Shown here piece after piece: positions 31,906-43,129 of a stretch of 64,000 nucleotides of DNA. Both the position numbers and the translations under genes were made by a program. Under the pieces are notes generated by a model. That model was not told the DNA's origin, ran no database searches, and saw only the letters and a list, made by a program, of their open reading frames with translations. Position 1 is the stretch's first letter; each line of letters begins with the position of its first letter. Location: positions 46,231,098-46,295,097 of the forward strand of contig CM043962.1 in NCBI GenBank assembly GCA_014529385.2. The letters are read 5' to 3'. The stretch is from Adiantum capillus-veneris (lineage: Eukaryota; Streptophyta; Polypodiopsida; Polypodiales; Pteridaceae).

Positions 31906-33242
31906 CACTAGAATGGTAACCTAACAGGACATAAAAGTGTCCTTTCAGGGTTTTGGGAAAAAATTCCAAAACCATAGTAGATCCACTCATTTTGAAAAAT
32001 CCTTTCATGAGCTTATAGTTCAATAACTACTACATATGGAAAAAATGATAAACTTGTAATTTTTCTCATCCCTTGGTCACTACAAGCCTCCAAAGTTGAT
32101 GGACCAGTGAATTTTCCCCAAAACAGCAATTTCTTACGGTTGATTGCATATAAATAAGACTGGGGATTTTTGTAGGACACGAGATAAAATGCCCCGTTAA
32201 CTTCAATGGGTTGGTGACCAAAACATATGGTTGCTTTTACCTCACTAATTTTTTTTTGTCAAAAAAATAGGTACAAAAAAGTTGCATTTTTGCCATTCTG
32301 CGGACCTATCATCAAAGTTTCTATATTCACGCTCAATACAGATACTATATACACGTTTTCTTAGTTTCCTTTGGGCCTTTGGATTCAAAAGGATCCATGG
32401 AGCATGTCAAAAGGATAAGGGATCTCTTACAATTAGAACCTTGGGGGCAATGATAAAGTGCTAAAAACAGCAAACATGAAAAAACTAGGTTTAGCATTAT
32501 GACCTCTAGAAACCCATAAAAACTACTCAATATCTAGCCAAGTTTGTAGTCTATGATTAGATATGGTTACTACCTACAAAATACACACAATTGGCCTAAG
32601 AAACTAGCAATATTGAGAAAGTTATACTTGCTACTCTAAAATGTATCGTATTCTTCAGCAATCAAAAAACACAACCATCATCATATACTATGCTATATAG
32701 CATATTAGGTCCCCCAAAACTCAAGGAAGCTTAGATTTATGTTATACATTACACTTACACAATCAAAATTGAATTTGGATATCAAGAAAGCCACCAAAAA
32801 AATCATAAAAGTGCTAATTTTGGCCAAAAAACAGGATTATGCAATTCTTGTAAATTGGTCATAACTTTCAATTTTAACACTTAGCTCTCCCTACAAGCAT
32901 TCAAAAATGTTGAAAACTATGAAGGCCTAACCTCTAGCCATCTAAACCTCACAAACATGAAGTTTAGAGTGGTATAGTTGCCAAAAATTGAAAAAAAGCC
33001 AAAAACAGGACCCGTTTATTCACACAGTTTAGGTTCAAAAATGTTGTGCAAGAGTAAGGTTAATGGTGAGATCGATACTCAAAAAAAAATGCTAAGTTTT
33101 TTTCAGCTCATAAGGCAACTTTGTGGATATATAGCACCTAGAAATTCATTTTCATACTCTTCAAATAATTCAAGCAAAATGGTCACTTAACAGGACACAA
33201 AAGTGTCCAAGGACATAAACGTGTCATGTTACCATTCTAGTG
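31906..33242. mobile_element. TTAA-flanked inverted-repeat transposon, copy 1 (1337 bp)
   Basis: Termini are CACTAGAATGGTAAC and its exact complement, flanked on both sides by TTAA (31902-31905, 33243-33246). Subterminal words of the form GGACATAAAAGTGTCC occur once near the left end and twice near the right end. A near-identical element is at 58565-59903. No transposase is recognised, so it is non-autonomous. TTAA duplication suggests a piggyBac-like mechanism, whereas the CACTAG ends and subterminal repeats recall CACTA elements, which however make 3 bp duplications. It splits the gag-protease coding region of the host element. Confidence 0.85.
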
Positions 33243-34846
33243 TTAATGAGACATTAGATGCCCTCTTGAAAGACTATGATGCGAGGATCAAAAACAACCA
33301 AACCCAAGAACACAGGTGGATGACATATCCCTATACGGAACTAGAAAAGCAAAGGTTTGAAATGTGCCATAAAATGATTCAAACAGCCCAAGCTTTACTA
33401 GAACCACCAGGTGCAAAACCTGAGGATGTGATCCGTGTCATGCCTACACAAGTAATACCACCAAACCAGGAACTAAAAGAGCCAGATTCTAGTCATGATC
33501 ACAGACCAAACCTCAAAGACCCAGCATTAGAACCAAGGATAGTACTGAATACCACGGATAACTCTTCCGAGGGATTTCACCAAGCTATACCTGAGGATTG
33601 TAAAGAGATAGATGGTCTTTACGAATTGTGGAAACAAGTCAGAGCGGCCAATGAAGCCGATGACCTAAGAAGACGAGTAGACAAGACTGGTGATGAACGA
33701 GGAGTGTTTCTACCACCAATAGAGGAATTTGAGACTGGATCTCAAATGAATCTAGACGTGCAATCGTATTGGGGCGAAAAAGGATATGTACAATCTATGG
33801 ATAGTCAACCCCATTCGCTAAGAACACTACCGTCCTACATGGGAGAGTACGAGACCAAGTCAGATGTGGTTGCAGTCCCATCACAGAGACTGTCTCCCAA
33901 CAAGGCCATTGATTCAAAGGGGCTAGTAGATATTCTATCTACCCCAGTCACCTGTACAATAATGTTAGCCGAGTTGCTCAGAATAAGACCAAACATGTGG
34001 GCTAATGTGGGTAAATGTCTAGAGAAATTTGGTGTAAAAACCCCAATGACTCAAATCGAGGAAGGCATCAAAGAGCTTGAAATGCCTCAACTAAATGCTA
34101 GGCCAGTGCCATTAAACCAGGTAGGCGAGTATTACGAGGGAGAAGATGGAAACACCACCCTTCCTGTGGAATTCAATGATGTAAAAACCATGGCAATCCT
34201 TGACAGTGGAGCTGGTGTGGCCATTGCAACCAAAGAGGTTTGGAAAAAATGGGGAAAACCTGCCTTGATATCCACACGAATGACCCTGCAGCTTGCAGAC
34301 GGACACAAGGAAAAGCCCCTAGGACTGCTAGAAAAAGTACTTGTTACTTCTTGTGGCATTGAATATGAACACACTTTTGCTGTTGTCGACTTTGGCAAGA
34401 AGAACAACTATGAAATCATTCTGGGAAGACCATTCATGCGATAGTTGAAAATGGTCCAAGATTGGGGTTATGACCATATATACCTGAGACATATGGAAAC
34501 CATAACAAAGGTAAACTTGAGTGACCATAGCTATAGGGATGTGACGAGAACACCGGTTGAGGAGTTTGATTCCGCCACAGTAGCAGGATCAGAACTTCCA
34601 TATTGGTTAGGTAAGCCTAAAGACCTGTGGATGTGTGGAGCTTCACAATGTGGTAGCTTGAAACGTGAGGAATGTATCCTAGAACGGGTTATAGAGGACA
34701 AGGACTATATCCCAGAACCATTTCCTGAAGAAGAGTTAGAGCCTTTTAGATGGGAACACATCTTGGCTACTCTGGACGTGTGCGCCGTGGAGGATGCTCC
34801 CACAACAAAGTTTTGTGATGAAAATGGCTATGATGTCGTTCCTTAG
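33243..34846 (+). pseudogene. Protease segment of the 12.3 kb element
   Basis: Coding resumes just inside the right edge of the TTAA element in the same frame as gag (NETLDALLKDYDARI). About 300 residues of linker lead to the retropepsin: MAILDSGAGVAIATKEVW has the D-S-G catalytic triad, LQLADGHKEKPLGLLEKV the flap-like region, and NYEIILGRPFMR the closing strand with the I-L-G-R motif. A TAG at 34442-34444 follows directly; the related copy at 49486 has Gln there. The frame then continues as LKMVQDWGYDHIYLR to a second TAG at 34844-34846. The domain looks catalytically competent apart from these ambers and would process Gag. Confidence 0.75.
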
Positions 34847-34852
34847 TTTGCA

Positions 34853-35904
34853 GTGAGTGTAATCCAGGAAAACGAAGAGGTCCAGACATCAACAAGCTCT
34901 CGAAATAAGGAGCAAACGAAGAAATGTGGAGAATCAAAAGATGAAGAAGACGACGAGTTCTATGACTCTGTAGAACACTTCGAGCTTCAAGAAGATCAAC
35001 GACCCGGGAATCAATGTCATTGCATCAAAAGTGGATTCCAAAGTCCTCGGTGAAGACACAGCCACCACAAGCATCCTCATACATGGCTCCTAATAAGGAT
35101 GCAAAGACTCACGTAGGAGGAATACGACCAGAGCAACGAGCTAACAATGCTCCTATCAATGGGCTAGAAAAGTCCTCCAAGAAACTACCACCCACGAGCA
35201 AACAGACAGTAACTTTCCACTACCAGCCAAAAAATCAAGGGAAAGTACAAGAAGTCAACCTTGCTGAGGATAGTAGCGATAGTGATGAATCTTACGACAT
35301 CCCCTATCATCAACTCAGGCCATCACTATCACCAACCCCTTCAACAACAACCATGACAAGTCAAAAGAACAGGACAACAAGTCAAAGCCAAAAAGCTCGA
35401 CAAATCTGGATACCAAAAAGCCAGATCGGCCAAAAATAGATATGGATCAAGAAGACAAAGATCTTTAATGACAAATCACAAGATCCAACACCAAAACAAA
35501 AACAAGGAAAGCGTGCACGAACGGGTAAGAATATCACAAAATTGCAAGCTTTCACAACTCAGGTTTGGGCTCCAAAGAAGATGATTCAAGCACGAAAAAG
35601 TCAGGAATTCAGTTGGATTCCAAAACAACCACAGTATCGATATCAACTTTCAAAGCCTAAATCCCGTCCCCAACCAAGCGTACAAGGGCTGAAGCAAAGA
35701 CCACTGTCGACTCACACAACAAAAAGGTGGATCCCAAAGAAGTCTCTTCAAACACAAACAAATCACGGGAAAGTATGGGTTCCCAAACGAGCTTCAGCAA
35801 CAAAACAACCAATAATCGCAAAGAAATGGGTCCCAAAGAAGAACAACAAAACTGTTGTCAGTGCATCGCCACTTGAATTCTTACAATTCTTCCTACGATT
35901 ATAG
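34853..35904 (+). pseudogene. Basic W-x-P-K repeat protein downstream of protease
   Basis: After the TAG at 34844 the frame stays open to 35053 with an acidic, Ser-rich stretch (KDEEDDEFYDSVEHFEL). Coding then shifts by one base near 35014-35050 and runs to 35904, interrupted only by one TAG at 35437-35439. This ~297-codon part has seven or eight copies of a W-[IVA]-P-K-[KSRQ] motif: WIPKSS, WIPKSQ, WIKKTK, WAPKKM, WIPKQP, WIPKKS, WVPKRA, WVPKKN. The segment is very basic (many Lys, Gln, Thr) and has no catalytic motifs. It occupies the place where RT is expected. Similar W-V-P-K words occur singly in plant copia Gag-Pol linkers; a function such as RNA binding is only a guess. Confidence 0.6.
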
Positions 35905-37454
35905 TACAATTAGAAGAGAGCAAGTCGCTTCAATCAAGCAACGATACAGGAGCTTCAAAGACCATTACATTGCTTAGAATAGGAAGCCTCGCCAACAAAT
36001 GCCAATAAGCAAATTGTTTATACCCACATCTTGCACAACATAAATCTTTTCCATGCATTGACTGTGTATGCATAATAGGGCTACATTACAAGGCCTGCAT
36101 AGGCACAACTTTTAATTGCCCAAGCACAACACATACCCTTTGCGATACCCTGTCGTAAAGGATGACTCCAAATAGGAAGGGGGGAGGCATTCTGAATGCG
36201 GACCTAACATTATGACTATTAGAGGGCAATGTTTTGTGAGATGCATTAAATTTTTGCGTTTTATTGTGATAATTTTTTGACAAAATTTAGAGTATATGCC
36301 CTCATAGTAGTGTTACAGAGGAGTATGGGGACAAAATCCACATATGGGCCCCTAGGGACATGTGTATAGTGTACATAGCATTTAGATTTCTATTTGAATG
36401 AGTTTTCTTTTGTTGAGTTGTTTTAAGATTTTTTTTGTTTATTATTAAGAAAAAAAAATTTAAAATCCATAATCCACATGAAGAAAAGACTGACGAGAGG
36501 CCTGAGCACTACAAAGAGAAGAAGGTACAGGAAAACGATGAAACTTCACAAAGTATGTCTCAGCAGCCACTACAACAGCCGAAGAACTTGTCACAAAGCA
36601 GTGTCAACATACAACCGACAAGTCATACAAGTCAGAGTCGAGTAGCTAAGCCACAAAATGAGTGAGGTGTTAGTCCCAAAGCTTCAAGTAATATTCTCTG
36701 TGGTCTAAGCGTCTTAGCTATTCTAGGTACTGCTCAAGCTGGAAGAGTTGAGCATATTTACGTTGTGTCGCTCATGCTGGTATAGGTGAGCAAAAGAGTC
36801 GAAGTCTAAGTACTTAAGTCTGGTGAAGTGAAGGAGAAGGTCCAAAAGGCACTCACGTAGTGCGCACAGTGAGATAGGAGTGGAGAAACTTTTACATCGA
36901 AAACCCTTCTTGGAAAGGTGGAAGCTATTGAGACATCTTTTGATGTCACATGTGCTACATTTATTCCTCGAAACACCCATCATCTCCTTCTTTCACATTG
37001 CATGCTTTTGTTGACAAATTTCTCATATGCATATAGAGTGTCCCATAATTGGCACTTGCATCAGGCACTCTTTTCGTGTTTCACCCAAGCACTCACCTTT
37101 CATGAACATGTACTTCACGTTCAACAGCTCAACTCCAATAAGAGCGTATACCAAAGGCATTTTTTTCCCACCAGGTTTTTTCCCTTTGGTCATCCAGGTT
37201 TTAGACCCTAATCTACAGACACCTATCACCATCCTCTTGTACATATTCCTTCCCTATCAACAATAAGGAAATGCTACTCAAATCAATTGACAAATGAATT
37301 GGAGCACCAATTTCAAATCATAGCATACTTCTCCTCAATGGCGAGTCGAAGAATGGCCTACAATGACAAAGCTGCACACAACAACACAACATAACTCAAG
37401 AACAAAGAAGTCCTCAATGACAAAGAGCAGACATAAGGGTAATCACACGACCTC
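35905..37454 (+). other. Unassigned internal part of the 12.3 kb element
   Basis: No RT, RNase H or integrase motif is seen here in any frame. A 76-codon frame at 36435-36665 is Lys/Glu then Gln/Ser-rich (EKTDERPEHYKEKK, SMSQQPLQQPKN) and resembles the preceding linker in composition. The stretch 36900-37260 has long open frames on both strands that I do not recognise. Confidence 0.5.
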
Positions 37455-38000
<546 letters not shown>

Positions 38001-38044
38001 ACCACATCGCCATCGACAATCAGGTCATTTCGGGGACGACATGA

Positions 38045-38060
38045 ACGCGGAAGGGGGGAA
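38045..38060 (+). promoter_or_regulatory. Polypurine tract
   Basis: ACGCGGAAGGGGGGAA directly precedes the TG of the 3' LTR, the position and composition of a plus-strand priming site. Confidence 0.85.
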
Positions 38061-38944
38061 TGTTGACCGCTGGGTCAACAACACAACATAACTCAAGTTT
38101 CGTACCAAAGTCTTTATCTTTTGCGAGTTATGAGATGTTGCGGATTATGGCTATAAACGTCATTTGTAATGAGTAGTTATTCTAGTTTCAAAAGCCGGGC
38201 TGCAATGGCACTTCCAGATTGTAAATACAAAGCCATTTGACCCTTTCAACCCCATTTTTGGTTAAACCTAAGGTAGCCTTAGTATATAAGGTACCTAGGT
38301 CATTTTGTAAAAAGACTTTTAATCATAATCAAAGCTCAACACATTGGAGATCCGACTGCACCATTGTTGTAGGCTTGAGGAGAGCTACGCGACAACGCCA
38401 AGCATTCCACGCGAGACGAAGCGCACATGCCGACACATCTACGAGCTATTTGTGGCCCTAAGTGTATCAAACGATGTCTGTTTTTTGCGTGCTAGTAGTC
38501 TATAGAATCGTGGCGACATAAGCTACGCATAGGTACTCATAAATTTCAGTTTCGGGCGCTTTCAAAATTCTGTTTTGTCATCCTACGCGTTTTCCGTAGA
38601 TGGGTTTAGAGTGAGGGTTTTGAGTGTAGAAGAAGCTTAGGGACAGGTGTATCCTAGTGAGGGGATGGTGTTCCTTAAGTTTCGTATGAATCTGGCATGA
38701 TTAGGTGAGTTACCTTTCGTATGTGTGTATGTGGCTAGGTGGTGTAATTGAGAGCAGTGAGGTTCTTGATTGTGCTTTAGTTGGCCTTCCAAAGTGTTGT
38801 ATGTGTAGGATGATCTCAGCCTGACAAGCTCAAGAGATTTCCTCCGTGTGCCTATCGTGTCATTTGTGTCCTCGATTGACATTATGTTGATCTAGGTAGT
38901 GTTTGCATGCACTTCATGGGTGTGTGAGTCGCTCCCGTCCATTA
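38061..38944 (+). repeat. 3' LTR (884 bp)
   Basis: Collinear with 26659-27615 apart from a 77 bp deletion and small indels (an extra GAA near 38631 and an extra T near 38113). Its end reads CCGTCCATTA against CCATCCAACA in the 5' LTR, so one of the two termini has mutated; the boundary is supported by the CTCTT duplication. Confidence 0.85.
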
Positions 38945-41080
38945 CTCTTGAACTTGGTTGTTTCCATGATTTTGTCAAATAGGCGATCGCTAGCAGAATA
39001 TGACAATTTGTGTTGCAATAAGAAGCTCTTGGCTTTTCCAAGCCTACCCTCCCAAGAATAGTTCGTTCTTGTAGAAGCCTATCTTCCATTTCCTTTGCAC
39101 CCATTTGCATATCTTACCCGCAAGGCCGTTGATCACAGGGCATTTCTTGAATAGGTGGGAGAGGTATTCGCTAACCACTCTACATTGAGGGCATCTATCT
39201 GGGCCAATACCCCTAGCAAGATCCTTTACCCCAGTTTGCAATGCTCCTATGTTCTTGGTGACTTTCTCCCATCTTGATTCTGGCCACTTCATGCCCCATT
39301 GTTTGTTCAGTGGAGAGAACCAATCCATCGAAGCCATAAGTGTGTGGTATACTTCTTTGGTTTGAGGCTTACAAAAGTGCCTATCCTTAGGCCATCGCCA
39401 TGCTTTCCACTCCAACTCACAACTAGGTAGGCGCCAACTATCTACCCGTTCTTCCAGGGCTCTACCTGATCAATAGTCCTTCATATTGTAATGGAGAACC
39501 ATCTGATTTGTTCCTTTCCCCTAGTTACTACTATAATCCCATAGTTGGTCCAAACGTCGAATGCCTTTGTTATTGATCTTTCTAGCAACGTCCCTCCACA
39601 GAAAGGGTTCAGGGAGATGCCTCCCACCTTAGACAACCACAGGGACCAATGAGAAGCAAAGTTGTGGAAATACCTTGTCAATTCTCCCCACCCCAAAGTC
39701 TTTGCTGCTATTTTGCATTTCCTAACAAGCTCATCCGTTGCACCCCCGTACTTCAGGCTAGTTCACCGTGGGGCAAGCAGTTTTTCATGTACCTCAATCC
39801 CTTTCCATTGTCCACCTTCTAAGTACATCTTGGCATTATCCATCATGGCTTTGGCCATAGTAGCCCAAGGTTGGTCTTGCTTTGCGAGTGCGACCCCCAC
39901 AAGCTAGCAGATTGGGCCTCCGCATGATGTATACTTGGGTTAAGAATCCTGAGACCGCTTATCTCGACCCGTCTTGCAAATGTTTCCCAGCTAGCCCACT
40001 ACCAAAGCTTCGATCCTTTGGTGTTGTTCTTCCAAAGGAATCTTTTTACCGGTTTAAGGAACTCTTTCCAGTTGCATTTAGCTAGCTTCAATAGTGGACC
40101 ATTGAAAGATATATACGAGAGCATGAACGAGTTTTTCACTTTCACTCTAGTCTGGAAGGGAAGAAGCACATATTTCCATTTGTGCATCTTTCTTCTTATC
40201 TTCTCCATGACCTAGGTGAATTTTTGCTTGTGGTTGACATCCACCCCTAGCAGGACTCTAAGGGGTTGAAATATCTTCCCTCTTGACACTATTTCCCCGG
40301 GCCACATTGATGAATCGAATGAATCGCTCTCTAATAGAGAGATCAATTTTGATTTGTTGATGTTGCACTCTGACCTTGATGCTATGGCATACGTTTGCAC
40401 AATCTGTAAAGCCTTCCTGATCACTCAAGGACAAGTGTTGAGAAATAGTAGAGAGTCATTCGCAAAGATCTTAGCTATCAGTTGGTTGTTGTCAGGGAGA
40501 GATAGTCCTTGAATATCCCCTTTTGCAGCACTATCCTCAAGTAGGGTCACCAGAGGATGAGATCCAATGGCGAAGAGGAGAGGGCAAGTGGGCACTCGTG
40601 TTTGATGGATCTCTTGACCTAAAACGCTCCCACAATTCTCTGATTGAATAGTAGCTCCAATTAGCTACTAGCACCAAAGGTGCTCACCACCTTGCACATC
40701 CAAGGCCAAAGTCTATAGATTTCATGACATTTTCAATAAATGACCAAGTGATCGTGTTGTCTAAATCTAGCTAGAGTGAGATGCACTCTTGCTTAGTGAA
40801 AGTGTCATACTCTATGTCCACCATTGCCGCCAGAATGTTATCATATATTAATCTTCCCTTTATAAATCCATGCTGGTGTGGGGTGAAAACTTTGTCCAGA
40901 AGGGCAAAAAGCCTAAGGGCAACCATTTTGGCAACAACGTTGTAGGCTACTGACATCATGGTAATGGGCCTTCAGTGTTTCAGCTGGGAGCAGCACACTT
41001 GTTTTGGGATCGGTTTGATTAGTCCCCTTTTGATAGTTGAGTCCAAGGCGCCATCAATCAGTGCTTGGTTGGCCATTTTA
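38945..41080 (-). mobile_element. LINE, right part (RT and zinc region) of the LINE split by the LTR element
   Basis: On the minus strand, from right to left: KRGLIKPIPKQ-like sequence near 41020, MMSVAYNVVAKMVALRLFALL and TPHQHGFIKGRLIYDN (40959-40771), SECNINKSKLISLLESDS (40424-40212), KWKYVLLPFQTRVKVKNSF (40208-39999) and the zinc region SEYLSHLFKKCPVINGLAGK (39415-39044). These match the same ORF2 blocks of the LINE at 20182-24148. The catalytic box is not preserved and every block is separated by stops. It joins with 26378-26658 across the LTR element and appears truncated at about 41080, where copia-like sequence begins. Confidence 0.8.
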
Positions 41081-41870
41081 TTATTCAATAAGCACTCTAC
41101 CTCTTCCTCTAATATAGCTTAAAGTTTGATTGTTACACTGAGTGCCATAGCTTGGAATTTTTTTCTTATTCTCATCTTTATGGAAGAAATTTTGTGATAC
41201 ATGACTAGTTCTCCCATAATGTATGCAAAGTTTAGCATCATGGAAATCTCTGGTGAGGTGATTGTTCTTACCATAGTTTTGCCATTGTCTCCTTGAAGTG
41301 ATGGTCACGAGTGCCATGTTGCCTTTTGTTGATGTAGAGCCTCTATTATTTTCTCTTCTCTCCTCTTCTTGCAAGGATTTTATCACATCTTCAAGAAAAG
41401 GTTTTGGACCCTTCTCTTTGAGGGCTATCACAAATTGATGGTAATTGTCAAGTAACACCTTCAAGATGACTACAACTTTGTCATCCTTGCACACCTTAGG
41501 ATTGATATAAATCAATTGAGTGCACACATTTTTTTTGGTCAATTGATGAGACTTGGTAGCTCTTTTCTAGGGTCCATTGTCATGCTATACAATGACATTT
41601 TTAGAGAGATTTTGGAATCCTTGGCTTTTGCACCAAACATCCTTTCAATAATGCTCCATAGGATGTTTTTGCACAAGGTCTTCATCTAAGTCTATGATAA
41701 TGATGCACATTGCTTGTTCCTCTTTGGCTGCTTGGTTTTGAAGACTTGCACAAAATTTCAACGGGACTATGCTGCATAAGCTATTGTTGAAGAATTTTCT
41801 CATTGTATGATCTATTATTTGTAAATGAGAAAACTTAAAAATAACCAATTCAAGAAGCACATAAATGTAT
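41081..41870 (-). pseudogene. Ty1/copia gag fragment
   Basis: The minus-strand frame 41542-41081 reads VILKVLLDNYHQFVIALKEK and FLEDVIKSLQEEERR, the end of the copia gag polypeptide domain, followed by a degenerate knuckle (LCIHYGRTSHVSQNF) in which the second Cys is Tyr and the last Cys is lost. A further piece upstream (41860-41645) probably belongs to the same gag. The fragment is cut at its C-terminal side by the LINE. Confidence 0.6.
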
Positions 41871-42002
41871 TTGTACTTTCTACAAAAGAGGAGAGTTCTT
41901 CAAGAAGCACATGGATTTGTTGTCTATAAACGAGAAAATTTTATAAAATAACCAATTCAAGAAGCACATGGATGTATTTGTGCCTTTTACAGAAGAGGAG
42001 AT
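41838..42002. repeat. ~58 bp direct repeat at 106 bp spacing
   Basis: AAAATAACCAATTCAAGAAG and the following ~40 bases at about 41838 recur at about 41944 with a few substitutions; a shorter third piece lies between them near 41898. Confidence 0.75.
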
Positions 42003-43120
42003 TTATTCAAAATAATTGGAGAATTGATCAAAAAACTGGGCTACAAGAAAATCAAAAGGCTCAAAATTTGATATCAAAAGATTTTTGAAGAATCTGAAAT
42101 ATAAGGAGTGTTAGTGATTTTGATTTTAAGGTTGATGTGCTTGAGTTTTTAGTAGAAATTAGTGGAATGTTTGACAAGTTTAAATTGTCAATTGAATTTG
42201 GATTTTAAAAGTCAAGATTGCACAGTGTAGAAGAGAGTTGGAGTTGCAAAGCTTGAAAATTTAGAAAATAAGGACTTCAAAGCAGTGAAATGTCAAAGTT
42301 GAATTTGGTTTGAAAGAAAGCTGCAGACAAAGATTTTAAATTCTAAAGTTCAAGGGCATCCAAAGTGCATAAGAGGAGTCTTGAACATTTGCAAACTTGG
42401 AGGTGGTATTTTTTAGTGCTTCAATTTTAGAATTGATCAAACTAAAGTGGATCTTTGAAGATTTCAAGAGTTTAGAGTGTTCCAAGTAAGCCTTGTTTAG
42501 ATTTTTTGTCAATTTTACCCAAAAAAATTATTTTAGAAGCCTTATAACATGATTAAGCTACTATATGTCAAGATTAGAGTGGGTCTAGATATTGTATCCT
42601 ATGCTTTCCACTTCAAGCTTGCATGTAGTCTCCATCTGGTGTGGTGTAGTCAACATGGAAGCTAGCATTGCTATTTGATTTATTTGGAGAATGATCATAA
42701 CATAACAAAATGCTTGAATTTTTGTGATGATTGTTGCATCAGGGATAAATGCAAGTACTTTTGCATGCTTGATTTGTGCAAGAGGTTGCCCAAATTGGTC
42801 AAAAAGTTGCATTAAGCATCATCTTGTGGAGAGGTGGATAAAACTTGAGACAAGCTAAATGACTTTGAGGAGTTTCTTGAAGAAGCATATGAGTGGCACG
42901 GTAAGGGGAAGGTGTGCAACTCTTATTTCAACAAGAAAAGGGCAAAGATGTTGAAAGCTGTTGAGAGGCGAGATAAAAAGTTTGAAAATTCTTTTGAGAC
43001 AAATTGAGTGGCAATGAATTAAGTGTGCCTAGTTGGGTGCTAGTGACTGAGGTTAACGAGTTTAGAGAGGAAGAGGGGCAAAAAAGCCAAAAAACATTCT
43101 TGAGTGCCCCTAATCCAACA
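42003..43120. other. No gene recognised
   Basis: A+T-rich sequence with no recognised coding motif. It may be an internal part of the gypsy element that follows, but I cannot support that. Confidence 0.45.
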
Positions 43121-43129
43121 TGAAGTCGT

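Noticed and set aside
32978-33190. 70-codon frame conserved in both TTAA elements
   Set aside because: Conserved only because the two copies are nearly identical there; no transposase or other domain features.
31906-33242. Classification of the TTAA element as CACTA/En-Spm
   Set aside because: The ends begin CACTA and there are subterminal repeats, but copy 1 has matching TTAA on both sides and no matching 3 bp duplication (TAA left, TTA right).
33203-33242. Translation start at 33203 for the protease frame
   Set aside because: That ATG lies inside the right end of the TTAA transposon; the host frame truly resumes at 33243.
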